Shown: positions 1 to 7,700 of the stretch, piece by piece
Layout of the letters: every line of letters begins with the position of its first letter
Position numbering within the stretch: position 1 is the first letter of the stretch
Source of the DNA: Coriobacteriaceae bacterium
GTDB lineage: Bacteria > Actinomycetota > Coriobacteriia > Anaerosomatales > SLCP01
Length of the DNA: 18,539 nucleotides
Reading direction: 5' to 3'
Assembly: GCA_003563465.1 (NCBI GenBank)
Contig: PWVH01000127.1
Coordinates: 1-18,539 of the forward strand
The notes under the pieces: model-generated
Database searches by the model: none
Seen by the model: the letters and a program-made list of their open reading frames with translations, nothing else
Told to the model about the DNA's origin: nothing
Translations under genes and position numbers: made by a program

Positions 1-32
1 AGCTGCCCGTACCTGTCGGTCGTCCTGGCCAT
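1..32 (-). CDS. 5' end of a gene translationally coupled to the E2-like gene (partial)
   Basis: An ATG on the minus strand at 32-30 overlaps the TGA stop of the E2-like gene (34-32) in the arrangement TGATG. A GGAGG lies about 10 nt upstream, inside the end of the E2 gene. Only about ten codons fall inside the window (MARTTDRYGQ), so no family can be assigned. Bacterial E2-like genes commonly sit beside an E1/ThiF-like activating enzyme or a JAB-type deubiquitinase-like peptidase. That makes such a partner a reasonable expectation here, but nothing in these codons proves it. The overlap itself argues for translational coupling. Confidence 0.5.
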   Translation of the reverse strand, partial: MARTTDRYGQ

Positions 33-472
33 CAGCGCATCGCCTCCACCCTCCGGATGGCGTCGGCCGGGATCTGACTGCCGGAGAAGGGCCGGCCGTC
101 GAAGAGGAAGTCCTCGTAGAGCTCGAGCCACACGCGCATCAAGTTGAACCCGACCACCGGCGTCCAGCGGTCCCGGTCGAAGCGTGTGTCGTGGACGCAC
201 AGCGAGCCGTCGCCGTACATGTGGGCTACCGGCCGGTCGGGAGCAGGCTCGACCCAGCCGTGCGGCTCTCTGTCAGGGAACTCCTTCGGGTAGAGGATGA
301 TGAGGTCGTAGGTGTTGCCCCTGGAGGTGTAGACCTCGGGCAGACAGAAGCCCATCTGGTCCTTCGCATCGTCGTAGGCGCGCTCGACCACGTCGAAGAA
401 CTCGTGCAGGGCCGCCTCGTGCTCGCAGTAGGTCTCGAAGGTAAGGTGGCGGTAGCCCTCGATCGCGGTCAT
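32..472 (-). CDS. E2 ubiquitin-conjugating-enzyme-like protein (146 aa)
   Basis: The protein has the layout of a UBC-fold E2. An N-terminal helix is followed by strands ending in a YPKEFPDREPHGWVEP segment, which matches the E2 'YP..PP.v.f' region. Next comes an active-site-like stretch, HMYGDGSLCVHD (about residues 84-95), with Cys92 where E2s carry the thioester cysteine and His84 where the HPN motif lies. A W-T-P (103-105) follows, as in canonical E2s, then C-terminal helices. The length is close to the usual 140-150 aa. The ATG at 472 is preceded by AGGAGG with an 8-nt spacer, and an in-frame TGA just upstream (478-476) fixes the start. By family, prokaryotic E2s transfer a ubiquitin-like modifier from an E1-like enzyme, in several cases as part of antiphage systems. 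It is the third gene of a minus-strand operon and overlaps the next gene by one base. The substrate and modifier are not visible here. Confidence 0.82.
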   Translation of the reverse strand: MTAIEGYRHLTFETYCEHEAALHEFFDVVERAYDDAKDQMGFCLPEVYTSRGNTYDLIILYPKEFPDREPHGWVEPAPDRPVAHMYGDGSLCVHDTRFDRDRWTPVVGFNLMRVWLELYEDFLFDGRPFSGSQIPADAIRRVEAMR

Positions 473-622
473 CTCTCAGTCCTCCTTCGGTGTCTTCGGG
501 ACGGGAGGCCTGCCCGGGTGCGGCGGGCGGGGGGCCGCTCCCCCCGCTCTTGCCGCCGCGTCGTCTGTCCGGGCCTTGGCCTCTCCCCCTTCGCGTCGCT
601 GGCCGTAAGGCTCGGCCGGTGG

Positions 623-784
623 CTACGCGAGCACGCAGGGCTTTATGCTCGGCTGGGCCTTCGCGTCCCGGTACACGCCCGAACCGCCGGCGGGCCGGGC
701 CTCGGCCTGCTCCCTGCGCTCGTCGTGGTCCTGCTGCTGCCTCCTTGCGTCGTCGGGCTCGCTCGGTGTCCTCTGGATCGCCAC
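623..784 (-). CDS. Small charged hypothetical protein (53 aa), E2 operon
   Basis: This is a GTG-started ORF with AGGAGG at 798-793 and an 8-nt spacer, a near-ideal ribosome binding site, ending at TAG (625-623). Third codon positions are overwhelmingly G or C (about 49 of 53), which supports real coding. The product is hydrophilic: a Glu/Arg/Gln/Asp-rich stretch (about residues 7-30) followed by a Gly-Tyr-containing tail ending in PSIKPCVLA. No membrane segment or known domain is recognised. It lies between the 46-aa gene and the E2-like gene on the same strand, so it probably belongs to that operon. It has no ubiquitin-like features such as a C-terminal Gly-Gly, and its role is unknown. After the TAG the same frame stays open for 48 sense codons to TGA at 478-476, but with weaker codon bias and no start codon. 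Confidence 0.55.
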   Translation of the reverse strand: MAIQRTPSEPDDARRQQQDHDERREQAEARPAGGSGVYRDAKAQPSIKPCVLA

Positions 785-866
785 CTCCCACACCTCCTTT
801 CCTCGCGAAGTGTCGGCCTCTTTTCCTTGTCCTAGGCGCCGTTGGCGTCTTCGGGGGAAACGGACT

Positions 867-1007
867 CTAGTGGTAGTAGCGCCGCTTGAGCTTTGCGGCG
901 TCCTCGCGTGCCTGCCTGCGCGTCTCGGCCTCCAACCGCTCGCGCTCGCGCGTGATGCGCTCCGCCTCCGCCACCAGTTCCTTGTCGCGCTTGTCGCGCG
1001 TGGCCAT
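867..1007 (-). CDS. Small coiled-coil-like protein (46 aa), first gene of E2 operon
   Basis: The ATG at 1007 is preceded by a GGGGGGAGGT purine run about 9 nt upstream; the gene ends at TAG. The peptide begins MATRDKRDKELVAEAERITR and continues as a highly charged Arg/Glu/Lys/Ala helix with heptad-like spacing, ending KLKRRYYH. Third-position GC is very high, as expected for coding DNA here. A longer reading that starts at 1136 has no comparable ribosome binding site and an Arg-rich, unlikely N-terminus, so I chose the internal ATG. It is the promoter-proximal gene of the minus-strand operon leading to the E2-like gene. No family is recognised. It might be an adaptor or modifier-pathway partner, but that is only suggested by position. 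Confidence 0.6.
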   Translation of the reverse strand: MATRDKRDKELVAEAERITRERERLEAETRRQAREDAAKLKRRYYH

Positions 1008-1376
1008 ACGTCCACACCTCCCCCCGCGTGCTCGAAGCGTCCTCGTTCTTTGTGCAATTAGTGCACGAGCGGGGGCCTGGGGGAAACGGGGTGATAGGTG
1101 GAGGCCTATCTCAGCGCGAGCAAGCACAACTTGCAAGGTGCATGCGTGGGGGCCGCGCTCCTGCCTCGAGACCTCCGGCGGCTCTCCCTGGTCTTCCTTC
1201 TGCGAGTATCCTCCCTTACACCTGTCGGCCGACAGGCATCTGACAGAAGAAGGAACTAAGCGTGGAAACGCGATCTCGGTAAGTCGATACGGCGAGCGGC
1301 CGAGACCGTTTCCCCACAGGCACAGCGCACCACCTACTTATTCATAACGAGGACCCCACCAGTCGGGAGGTTCGCC
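1008..1376. promoter_or_regulatory. Divergent intergenic control region with three inverted repeats
   Basis: These 369 bases separate the minus-strand E2 operon from the plus-strand nuclease-helicase operon, so promoters for both should lie here. Three inverted repeats are seen: GTGCA-attag-TGCAC (1052-1066), GATAGG-tggagg-CCTATC (1093-1110), and a perfect 16-bp palindrome CCTGTCGGCCGACAGG (1221-1236). The first two lie nearer the E2 operon and the third nearer the nuclease gene. They have the size and placement of operator sites, but no regulator gene is adjacent. I found no clear -35/-10 pair. No convincing gene lies in this stretch. Confidence 0.5.
1221..1236. repeat. Perfect 16-bp palindrome, possible operator
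   Basis: CCTGTCGGCCGACAGG is its own reverse complement over all 16 bases. It lies about 140 bp upstream of the start of the nuclease gene at 1377. It is a candidate binding site for a dimeric repressor of the four-gene operon; the function is inferred from symmetry and position only. Confidence 0.45.
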
Positions 1377-1955
1377 GTGTCGTGCAACAACATCTGCACC
1401 TCCAAGGACATTGTCGACGCGCGGTTCGATATCGCTGCCGTCGTCGCCGGCAGCACCGTCCGATTCGACGACAACCGCGTCGGAAACATGGTCCATACCA
1501 GCGGCGCATGGGGCCATAGGGCACTCAACAGCATGAAGGGTGGCATTCTTGAGACGGCCGTCCACGAGGTATTCGAGGCACACCCGGATATGGTGATTGT
1601 CCACGGACATACTGAGAATCCGAACGCTCGCGGAATCGACCACATCGTCTTCGATCGTGCTACCGGGACCCTCGTGCTCGCTGAGAGCAAGAACTGGGGG
1701 CGAGGTGACGGCAGCAGAGCGACCGTCCACCCCTCGCAGACGCCCACGCTCCAACGCAGTGCGACGGAACTCCTGTCGAAGGTGGACCTGACTAACCTGA
1801 CGCCGGGCATGCAGCGAGCAGTCCGTGCCGCCGCCCTCAACGGCAACGTGGCGCGGGTACTCTTCACAGGCCCCAATTGCGACGCTGCTCCACAACCTGG
1901 CGTGCAGACGGTATCCTTCAAGACCCTGGTGGGAGGAGGGAGCCGTGCTGCCTGA
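1377..1955 (+). CDS. PD-(D/E)XK-type nuclease-like protein (192 aa), first gene of four-gene operon
   Basis: GTG start with GGGAGG (1365-1370) and a 6-nt spacer. The central part carries a restriction-endonuclease-fold signature: helix GGILETAVHEVF with Glu59, then GIDHIVFD with Asp88, then LVLAESKNW with Glu103-x-Lys105, separated by beta-strand-like segments. This E...D...ExK order is the metal-binding core of PD-(D/E)XK nucleases. The size is similar to toxin or small effector nucleases of this fold. There is no signal peptide or secretion domain. The N-terminal 50 residues and the tail after about residue 135 are not recognised. The stop codon overlaps the start of the next gene, so the two are translationally coupled. 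The expected role is nucleic-acid cleavage within a multi-protein system. Alternatively it could be a nuclease toxin neutralised by the SUKH-containing product downstream. Confidence 0.65.
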   Translation: MSCNNICTSKDIVDARFDIAAVVAGSTVRFDDNRVGNMVHTSGAWGHRALNSMKGGILETAVHEVFEAHPDMVIVHGHTENPNARGIDHIVFDRATGTLVLAESKNWGRGDGSRATVHPSQTPTLQRSATELLSKVDLTNLTPGMQRAVRAAALNGNVARVLFTGPNCDAAPQPGVQTVSFKTLVGGGSRAA

Positions 1956-3540
1956 CGCGGGAATCAGCACCCAGGTGCGCGAAGCGCTGGACCTCCTCAC
2001 GAACACGTCCGATTTAGAAAGCCCGGTCCCTGCGCAGGTTCGCGCCTGTCTCGAACAGCTAGCGTGTCCCGTTCCGCTGAGTTACCTTGAGTTCCTCCAT
2101 GCAGTCCCCTATGTGAATCTTCCTCGCCTGACACTCAACGGCATCGGTAGAGAGGATCTTCCGTCGTTCTCTGTTCTCGATGCTCAGCGGGTAGCATGCT
2201 CAATCCAAGCAGATGCCGCGCGACTCATCCCACTGCGTGTACGCGACGACGGCTACTGGATATGCATAGATATGACCTGCCTGGGGGAGTGCCCTGACGC
2301 TCCCGTCCGCGTATTCGAGCTTGACGCACCCAGTGGCATGACGCCGATCGCGACACTTGCCGACGGGTTCGCGCCGTGGCTCCTCGAACAAGCCCGCGCC
2401 TGGTTCGCGAACACAGAGATCATTCGTCAAAGCGCCGACCGTTTCCGCAGGCACGTCGAGACCGCCGAGGCGGACGGGAGTATACAGCACGACGGAACGG
2501 GTCGGCCTCCGAAGGCCCACGAATGGAACGCCCGTGTTGCCCGCACCCAGGATGTGCGACAGGGCCAGTGGGTGTGGCGGTTAGACCGCATGAACGACCT
2601 AATCGAAATCGATGTCTTCATGGCAGCCGATGTGCCGGAGCTGCGTCCGCTCGAGACAACCCGCGGCATCCTCTGTTACCTCGGCGCCGAAGCGTTTAGG
2701 CTCGGTGACGACGTCGGGCTGCGCTTCACCAGTGGCGAACTGCCCGCATCCGTTGGTGCGTTGTGCGCCGAACACGGCATCGAGCCGTCCGCTGGTTCCG
2801 GTGTGCTAACTCGCGAGGAGATCAGTGCGCTGATGCTCAGTATGGCTAATCTGTCCCCAGATACCCTGTCCGCGGCGCCAGACAACGTAGCTGCCGAGTG
2901 GCTAGTTCAGCTGGTAAGGGAGGGTGTCTGGTCCGCCTCGGAGATTACCGCTCTCAGTGCGACGGAGTGTCCATTGTCGGTGCTACTTGCCTGCGACTTC
3001 AAGACAGGCCGGGCAACGGCATCCTTCGGATGCTCTATCGCCCGCCCCATAGTGAGCCTCGGTCTCTACGAGCGCCGACTTCAAGCACGGGTGCCCGAAC
3101 CAGGCGAGGAGCCGAGCCTGCTGGACGACACGGAGAGGTTGGTTGAAGCCACGACCGGAGAACCCGAGGACGTTTGGGCCTTCCGGGCACACGAAGATAT
3201 GACGGTGCCCTGGGCGACTGAACGACGCGTCCTTGAGGCTGGCCGGCCCCTTACCGTCTGGAGCGTCGCCCCCACGCCATCTCAGTACCCACACGTCCTT
3301 ACGAAGCCCTTGTCTGCGGAGCGCCTGGCGTCGTTCGTCGAGGCTGCACACGGCCTGCCGGCCCTTCTCTTGCCGTCAGACGTGGCTTTCCTCGATTCCG
3401 ACGTCCAGGCCGAAGTGGAGCACCGCGCGCTAGACGCCGAGGTGACGCTATTGATCGGTCCGCTCAACCAAAGGGCACTAGACGACGAGTACTTCGCTCG
3501 TGGCTTTCTCTCGAGGAGGAGTCTGCGCACATGGGAATGA
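1945..3540 (+). CDS. SUKH (SMI1/KNR4-like) domain protein with long unrecognised C-terminal region (531 aa)
   Basis: I chose the GTG at 1945, which follows GGAGGAGGG (1932-1940) and overlaps the upstream stop by 11 bp. The ORF is open further upstream (to 1825), but that part reads over the nuclease gene. Residues about 42-150 resemble the SMI1/KNR4 (SUKH) fold: VPLSYLEFLHAVPYVN near the start, then a strand with DDGYWICIDMTCLGE, a strand ending PVRVFELD, and an acidic-aromatic helix GFAPWLLEQARAWF. SUKH domains are best known as immunity proteins for nuclease-type polymorphic toxins. The remaining 380 residues have no recognised domain and no membrane segment. Being fused to a large extra region and coupled to a nuclease gene, it may inhibit or direct that nuclease. 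That role is inferred; the SUKH call itself rests on pattern recognition. Confidence 0.6.
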   Translation: MLPDAGISTQVREALDLLTNTSDLESPVPAQVRACLEQLACPVPLSYLEFLHAVPYVNLPRLTLNGIGREDLPSFSVLDAQRVACSIQADAARLIPLRVRDDGYWICIDMTCLGECPDAPVRVFELDAPSGMTPIATLADGFAPWLLEQARAWFANTEIIRQSADRFRRHVETAEADGSIQHDGTGRPPKAHEWNARVARTQDVRQGQWVWRLDRMNDLIEIDVFMAADVPELRPLETTRGILCYLGAEAFRLGDDVGLRFTSGELPASVGALCAEHGIEPSAGSGVLTREEISALMLSMANLSPDTLSAAPDNVAAEWLVQLVREGVWSASEITALSATECPLSVLLACDFKTGRATASFGCSIARPIVSLGLYERRLQARVPEPGEEPSLLDDTERLVEATTGEPEDVWAFRAHEDMTVPWATERRVLEAGRPLTVWSVAPTPSQYPHVLTKPLSAERLASFVEAAHGLPALLLPSDVAFLDSDVQAEVEHRALDAEVTLLIGPLNQRALDDEYFARGFLSRRSLRTWE

Positions 3541-4715
3541 CATCGAGCATCATTGTCGGCATTCCGGATCATGAATGGAAGGATGACGCTGTCGCGGGCT
3601 TCGGCTCGTTGGTCATGGAAGCCGGAGCGGCCCGGCGGCGTCTGGACAAGGGTGTGAACGAAGAGGCTGAGCTCCTTCGCTACCACACCGTATGCTCTCT
3701 GATCGAAGACCTCGTCTGGCGTCATCTCTCGATGGACCGGCACGACGACTTCGCGCCAGTGAAGGACGGCTGGTCGATTCATCGGGTCAAAGACGGCCTA
3801 CCCGTGCTACTCGGGATCGCAGGACTCAAGAAGCGTGGGTCGGACTTCGAGCTGGCACATTCGGCTGTCGCGCCCGAGAAGATACCCGACTACGTTCAGG
3901 AACTCGAGCGCTTCATCCATACATGCGTCGAGGAGCCCGACCAACACCGCTTGGACGAGCGTAGACGTGTAGTAGAAGCACTCGAGGGCAAGCGGTGCGG
4001 CTTTGTCGAACTGTCCCTCACCCGCCTGGACGATAGCAAAGCCCTCCCCTTGCCTGCCCTCAGGAACGACGGACTCACCGGTAAATCCTCCCCGCCGAAC
4101 GAGTACGCGCACACAACGCGGGCAACGTCGGCAAGGAATCTCGAAAGTAGGCTACTAGAACGTCTGCGCGCCGCTGCTCACGGCACTGGCCCGGTCCAAC
4201 TCGGCAAGATGCCCCACAGTGTAGTGACCGAGGCCCTGAACCGACTAACCAATGAGGGCGGCGTGGCGCACAGCCTTTGTGTCTTGCACGAGGACGGGTC
4301 CTTGGCGCCCGAGCTGACACTACAGTTGCCGCCCGCAGCGCTAACCAACATACCCGACCACACCCTGCGTGTGTCTCTTATGAGCATGAGGCATCTGGCT
4401 CTCGACGCAGAAGTGGACTGGGCGTGGTACCGCAACATCGAGGTTTCTCGTGCACGCACGCTGGCCGAGAGCGACGAGTTCTGCACGGCCCACAGCATCG
4501 GACTGTTCCGGGAGCTGGCATCGGCAGGACCCTGCCGCATCGCCCTCTACCATACTGGTTTCATGCCGGCGATTCTCGGCTTCTATCGCTCTCTCATACG
4601 CGCCTGGCAGGAAGACCTGGCTATCGTCGTTCATCCACAGTACTTCTGCGGCCCTGAGAAGGGATTTTGCCCCGGCACACCTTGGCCCCAGACTGAAGGC
4701 GCGCATCATGGCTGA
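3531..4715 (+). CDS. Hypothetical protein of unrecognised family (394 aa), third gene of the operon
   Basis: The ATG at 3531 has AGGAGG at 3514-3519. A second in-frame ATG at 3537 forms ATGA with the upstream stop, but its spacing to the Shine-Dalgarno is poorer. The protein is soluble-looking, with no signal or membrane segment. The N-terminal half (to about 180) has a helical feel with EEAELLRYHTVCSLIEDLVW and later PDYVQELERFIHTCVEE. The region around 200-260 includes a possible small helical DNA-binding-like segment. Near the C-terminus is a distinctive stretch, RIALYHTGFMPAILGFYRSL, followed by LAIVVHPQYF, which looks like a conserved alpha/beta core. I cannot assign a family. It overlaps its upstream neighbour by 10 bp and the helicase by 8 bp, so it is almost certainly co-produced with them and probably part of the same complex or pathway. 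Confidence 0.75.
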   Translation: MGMTSSIIVGIPDHEWKDDAVAGFGSLVMEAGAARRRLDKGVNEEAELLRYHTVCSLIEDLVWRHLSMDRHDDFAPVKDGWSIHRVKDGLPVLLGIAGLKKRGSDFELAHSAVAPEKIPDYVQELERFIHTCVEEPDQHRLDERRRVVEALEGKRCGFVELSLTRLDDSKALPLPALRNDGLTGKSSPPNEYAHTTRATSARNLESRLLERLRAAAHGTGPVQLGKMPHSVVTEALNRLTNEGGVAHSLCVLHEDGSLAPELTLQLPPAALTNIPDHTLRVSLMSMRHLALDAEVDWAWYRNIEVSRARTLAESDEFCTAHSIGLFRELASAGPCRIALYHTGFMPAILGFYRSLIRAWQEDLAIVVHPQYFCGPEKGFCPGTPWPQTEGAHHG

Positions 4716-7700
4716 TATCCGCCAACGCTTCTGTAAGGACTGCGGGAAGGAACTCCCGTACTCGGACGACCTTGCAAGATCGTGGCGGGCACGCGGGATG
4801 TCAGACCCGACCCGCTGTGAGCATTGTGCACGAATCCATGCTCGCATCCAGCGCACTACGGCCGCGCTTGGCTACTGCCCAACCGTCCCACGGCATCCTC
4901 AGTGGCCGCTCGTCCTGGCTTCGGAGGGCTTCGGGTGGACACGGCATCCGGACACCAGCAACACAGTGGAGAGTCACGAAGCCGCCATTGAGCGGGAGCG
5001 TCACAAGTTCGCCATCAGTGACCTCAACATCGAACAGCTCTACGAAGCGCTCGACCGTCACCAGGTCGTCGTCGTCGTGGGGCCGACAGGGTCGGGGAAG
5101 TCGACCTTTGTCCCGTATCGTCTGGTCGCACCTCCTGACGGCTACGCCCCCGACCACTTCACCAGACGTGGACAGGTCGTGGTGACCTCGCCGAGGATCG
5201 CGCCAACGGAATCGACCGCGCACTATGTGGGGAAGACTCTCATGGGAAGCGGGGTGGGACCGCGATTCGAGGTCAACTTCCGCAACAGCGAGGCCCCGTC
5301 CCCTACCGACCTCAACCGCCTCGTGTACGCCACCGACGGAACCATCATCAACTGGATGCGCTCCGGCAAACTCAACGGCTTCTCGGTGCTGATGATCGAC
5401 GAGGCACACGAACGGTCGCTCAACATCGACCTTATCCTCGGACTCCTCAAGCGCCAACTGCCGCTCGTACCGCATCTGCGGGTCATCATCGCATCCGCCA
5501 CCATCGACGCGAACCTGTTCGTGGACTTCTTCGGAGGGAAGGAAAAGGTAGCTCTCCTCGAATTCCCTGGTCGGACCTTCGGTTACACGGGGCCGCACTA
5601 CTGGCCCGAGGACCGTTCGCTCGGCAACGGCGACCAGTACATGAGGACTTCCGCACGAGCCGCCGCAGAGTTGGCCGTACGACTGCACCTTGAAGCAAGG
5701 AAAGGCGTTCGCGAGCCAGGAGACGTCCTTGTCTTCTCTCCGACACGTCGCACCATCGGTTGGACTATCGATGAACTCGACGAGCTACTCGGCAACGAGC
5801 CGATCTTGGCTAACATCGAGGTGAGTCCCCTGCACTCCCAGTTGCCAGTGCTCGAGCGCGAGCGCGTACTGGCTGACCGCGAGACCGACGCGCCGCGTCG
5901 CATCGTCGTGGCGACCAACATCGCCGAAACCTCCCTCACCGTGGACGGTATCCGCTACGTGGTCGACACAGGACTGCAGCACCGGAGTCTGTGGGACACG
6001 GAGAAAGCCCGAACCCTGCAACAGACCGGATTCCACAGCCAGGACGGATGTCGCCAGCGCTGGGGTAGAGCAGGCCGCAAGATGCCCGGCGAGGTCTTCA
6101 CCACATACACGGAATCCCAGTACGCTAGCTTCGAGGAGCATACCCTTCCAGACATCAAGCAGCAGCCTCTCGAATCAGTGGTTCTCAACGCTAAAGCCGT
6201 CGGAGTGGACGACATTGCAGGTTTCGATTGGATAGAGCCACCCCGTATCGACGAGGTCGCCCGGGCTGAACATGCCCTCAAGGCCCTTGATGCCCTCGAT
6301 GAGGACTCCGACATCACCCCGCGAGGACTCGAACTGGCCGGCTACCTGATGCAGCCAGACTACGGCAGCCTCCTGATTGAAGCCGATAGGCTGTGCTGCC
6401 TTCCAGAGATGGCAGTTGTGGTCACCGCCTTGAGCACGGGCGCGCACGCGCTATTCATGCAGGATAGCGCATGGGACGGCGCCACCCGGCTGCTGGCCAA
6501 CCGTTGCCGTGAAGCCCTCGCTCTCGGATGTCGGGATGACGTCGATCTTGTGGTACGAGTCTACCGTGCTTGGGTCACCTCACCGAATGCCGTCGAGTGG
6601 GCCGCTTCGCACTTCGTCGACCATGATCTGCTGCTCCGGATCCACACCTATGCGCAGAACACGGTTTCGCAGCTGGCCGCACGCAAGAATCAGAATGAGT
6701 GGAGATTGCCTGAGAACACACTGCTCGAGAAGGTTCGGTATGTCTTCGCGCGCTGCATGCCGTCCAAGCTCTACGCAAGAGACGAAGGTGCGTCATGCTA
6801 CCGTCCTGTTGCAGACCCAGAATCCGGGGATGTAGGCACCGCTATCGCCCACATCTGGGATCGATCCGCAGCAGCCTGGCGATCTGCCGATGGCCCATCA
6901 CCGCCGCCGGCTTACATCATCTCGGGCAGCCAACCGGTGTTCGTGAAGAGCTCGCGAGACGGGGTCGATGAGTATCGAATCCGATTCGTCATCGACGTGG
7001 ACCCGGATCGACGGAATGCGAGCGAGTACGACTTGCGCAGGTATCTCACTGAGTCCCCGCGCGATGTGAGGCCCCTCTTCGACGATCCGGACGCACTCGC
7101 AGACGTCTCCTTGAAGTGGCCCCTCGGCTCCGTCGTGTCCGTGGAGAGGGAGAATGGCAGCTTGCGCCTTCTGAATGTCCTGCAACTACCGGTCGGCAGG
7201 AAAGTGATAACAACTGCGGGCGGCGAAAGCTCACTATCCGATGCCTTCGACGACACTCCACCCCCAACAGCCGAGGCTCTACCGTTTGAGACGGATGCCA
7301 CCGTCACCGTCTGGATAGACACCTCGGACGACGCCCAGGAAGCGAGCGAAGCAGTCGGCTCCACACAGCACGCCCTAGAAGGCCCGGCATGCCGACTGGC
7401 CGACCACGTCGACATCCCGTCCCAGTCTAGCTTCACCGCTCGCGTGGTCAGCTTCGAGGCCAACGGCACCGGTGTGACGCCGCTCGTGACTCCGTGCGAT
7501 CCATTGGGAGGAATCGGAACCGTGCGCCAGCAACTTCAGGAAGCCGACGACCACCTAGTGGCCATCCGCGCGACGGTGCTAGACGTCTACCGAGAAGGAT
7601 ACCGTCGCACCGCCAAAGCACTTCTGTGCGCAGAGCATCTCAGCGGGGCTCCAGTTCTAATCGACGCGCTCGACATGAGCCTTGCACCCGAAGCCGAAAT

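Noticed and set aside
191..835. Plus-strand 214-codon ORF opposite the E2-like gene
   Set aside because: It is a GC-rich shadow; the minus strand has the E2 motif, strong ribosome binding sites and better codon pattern.
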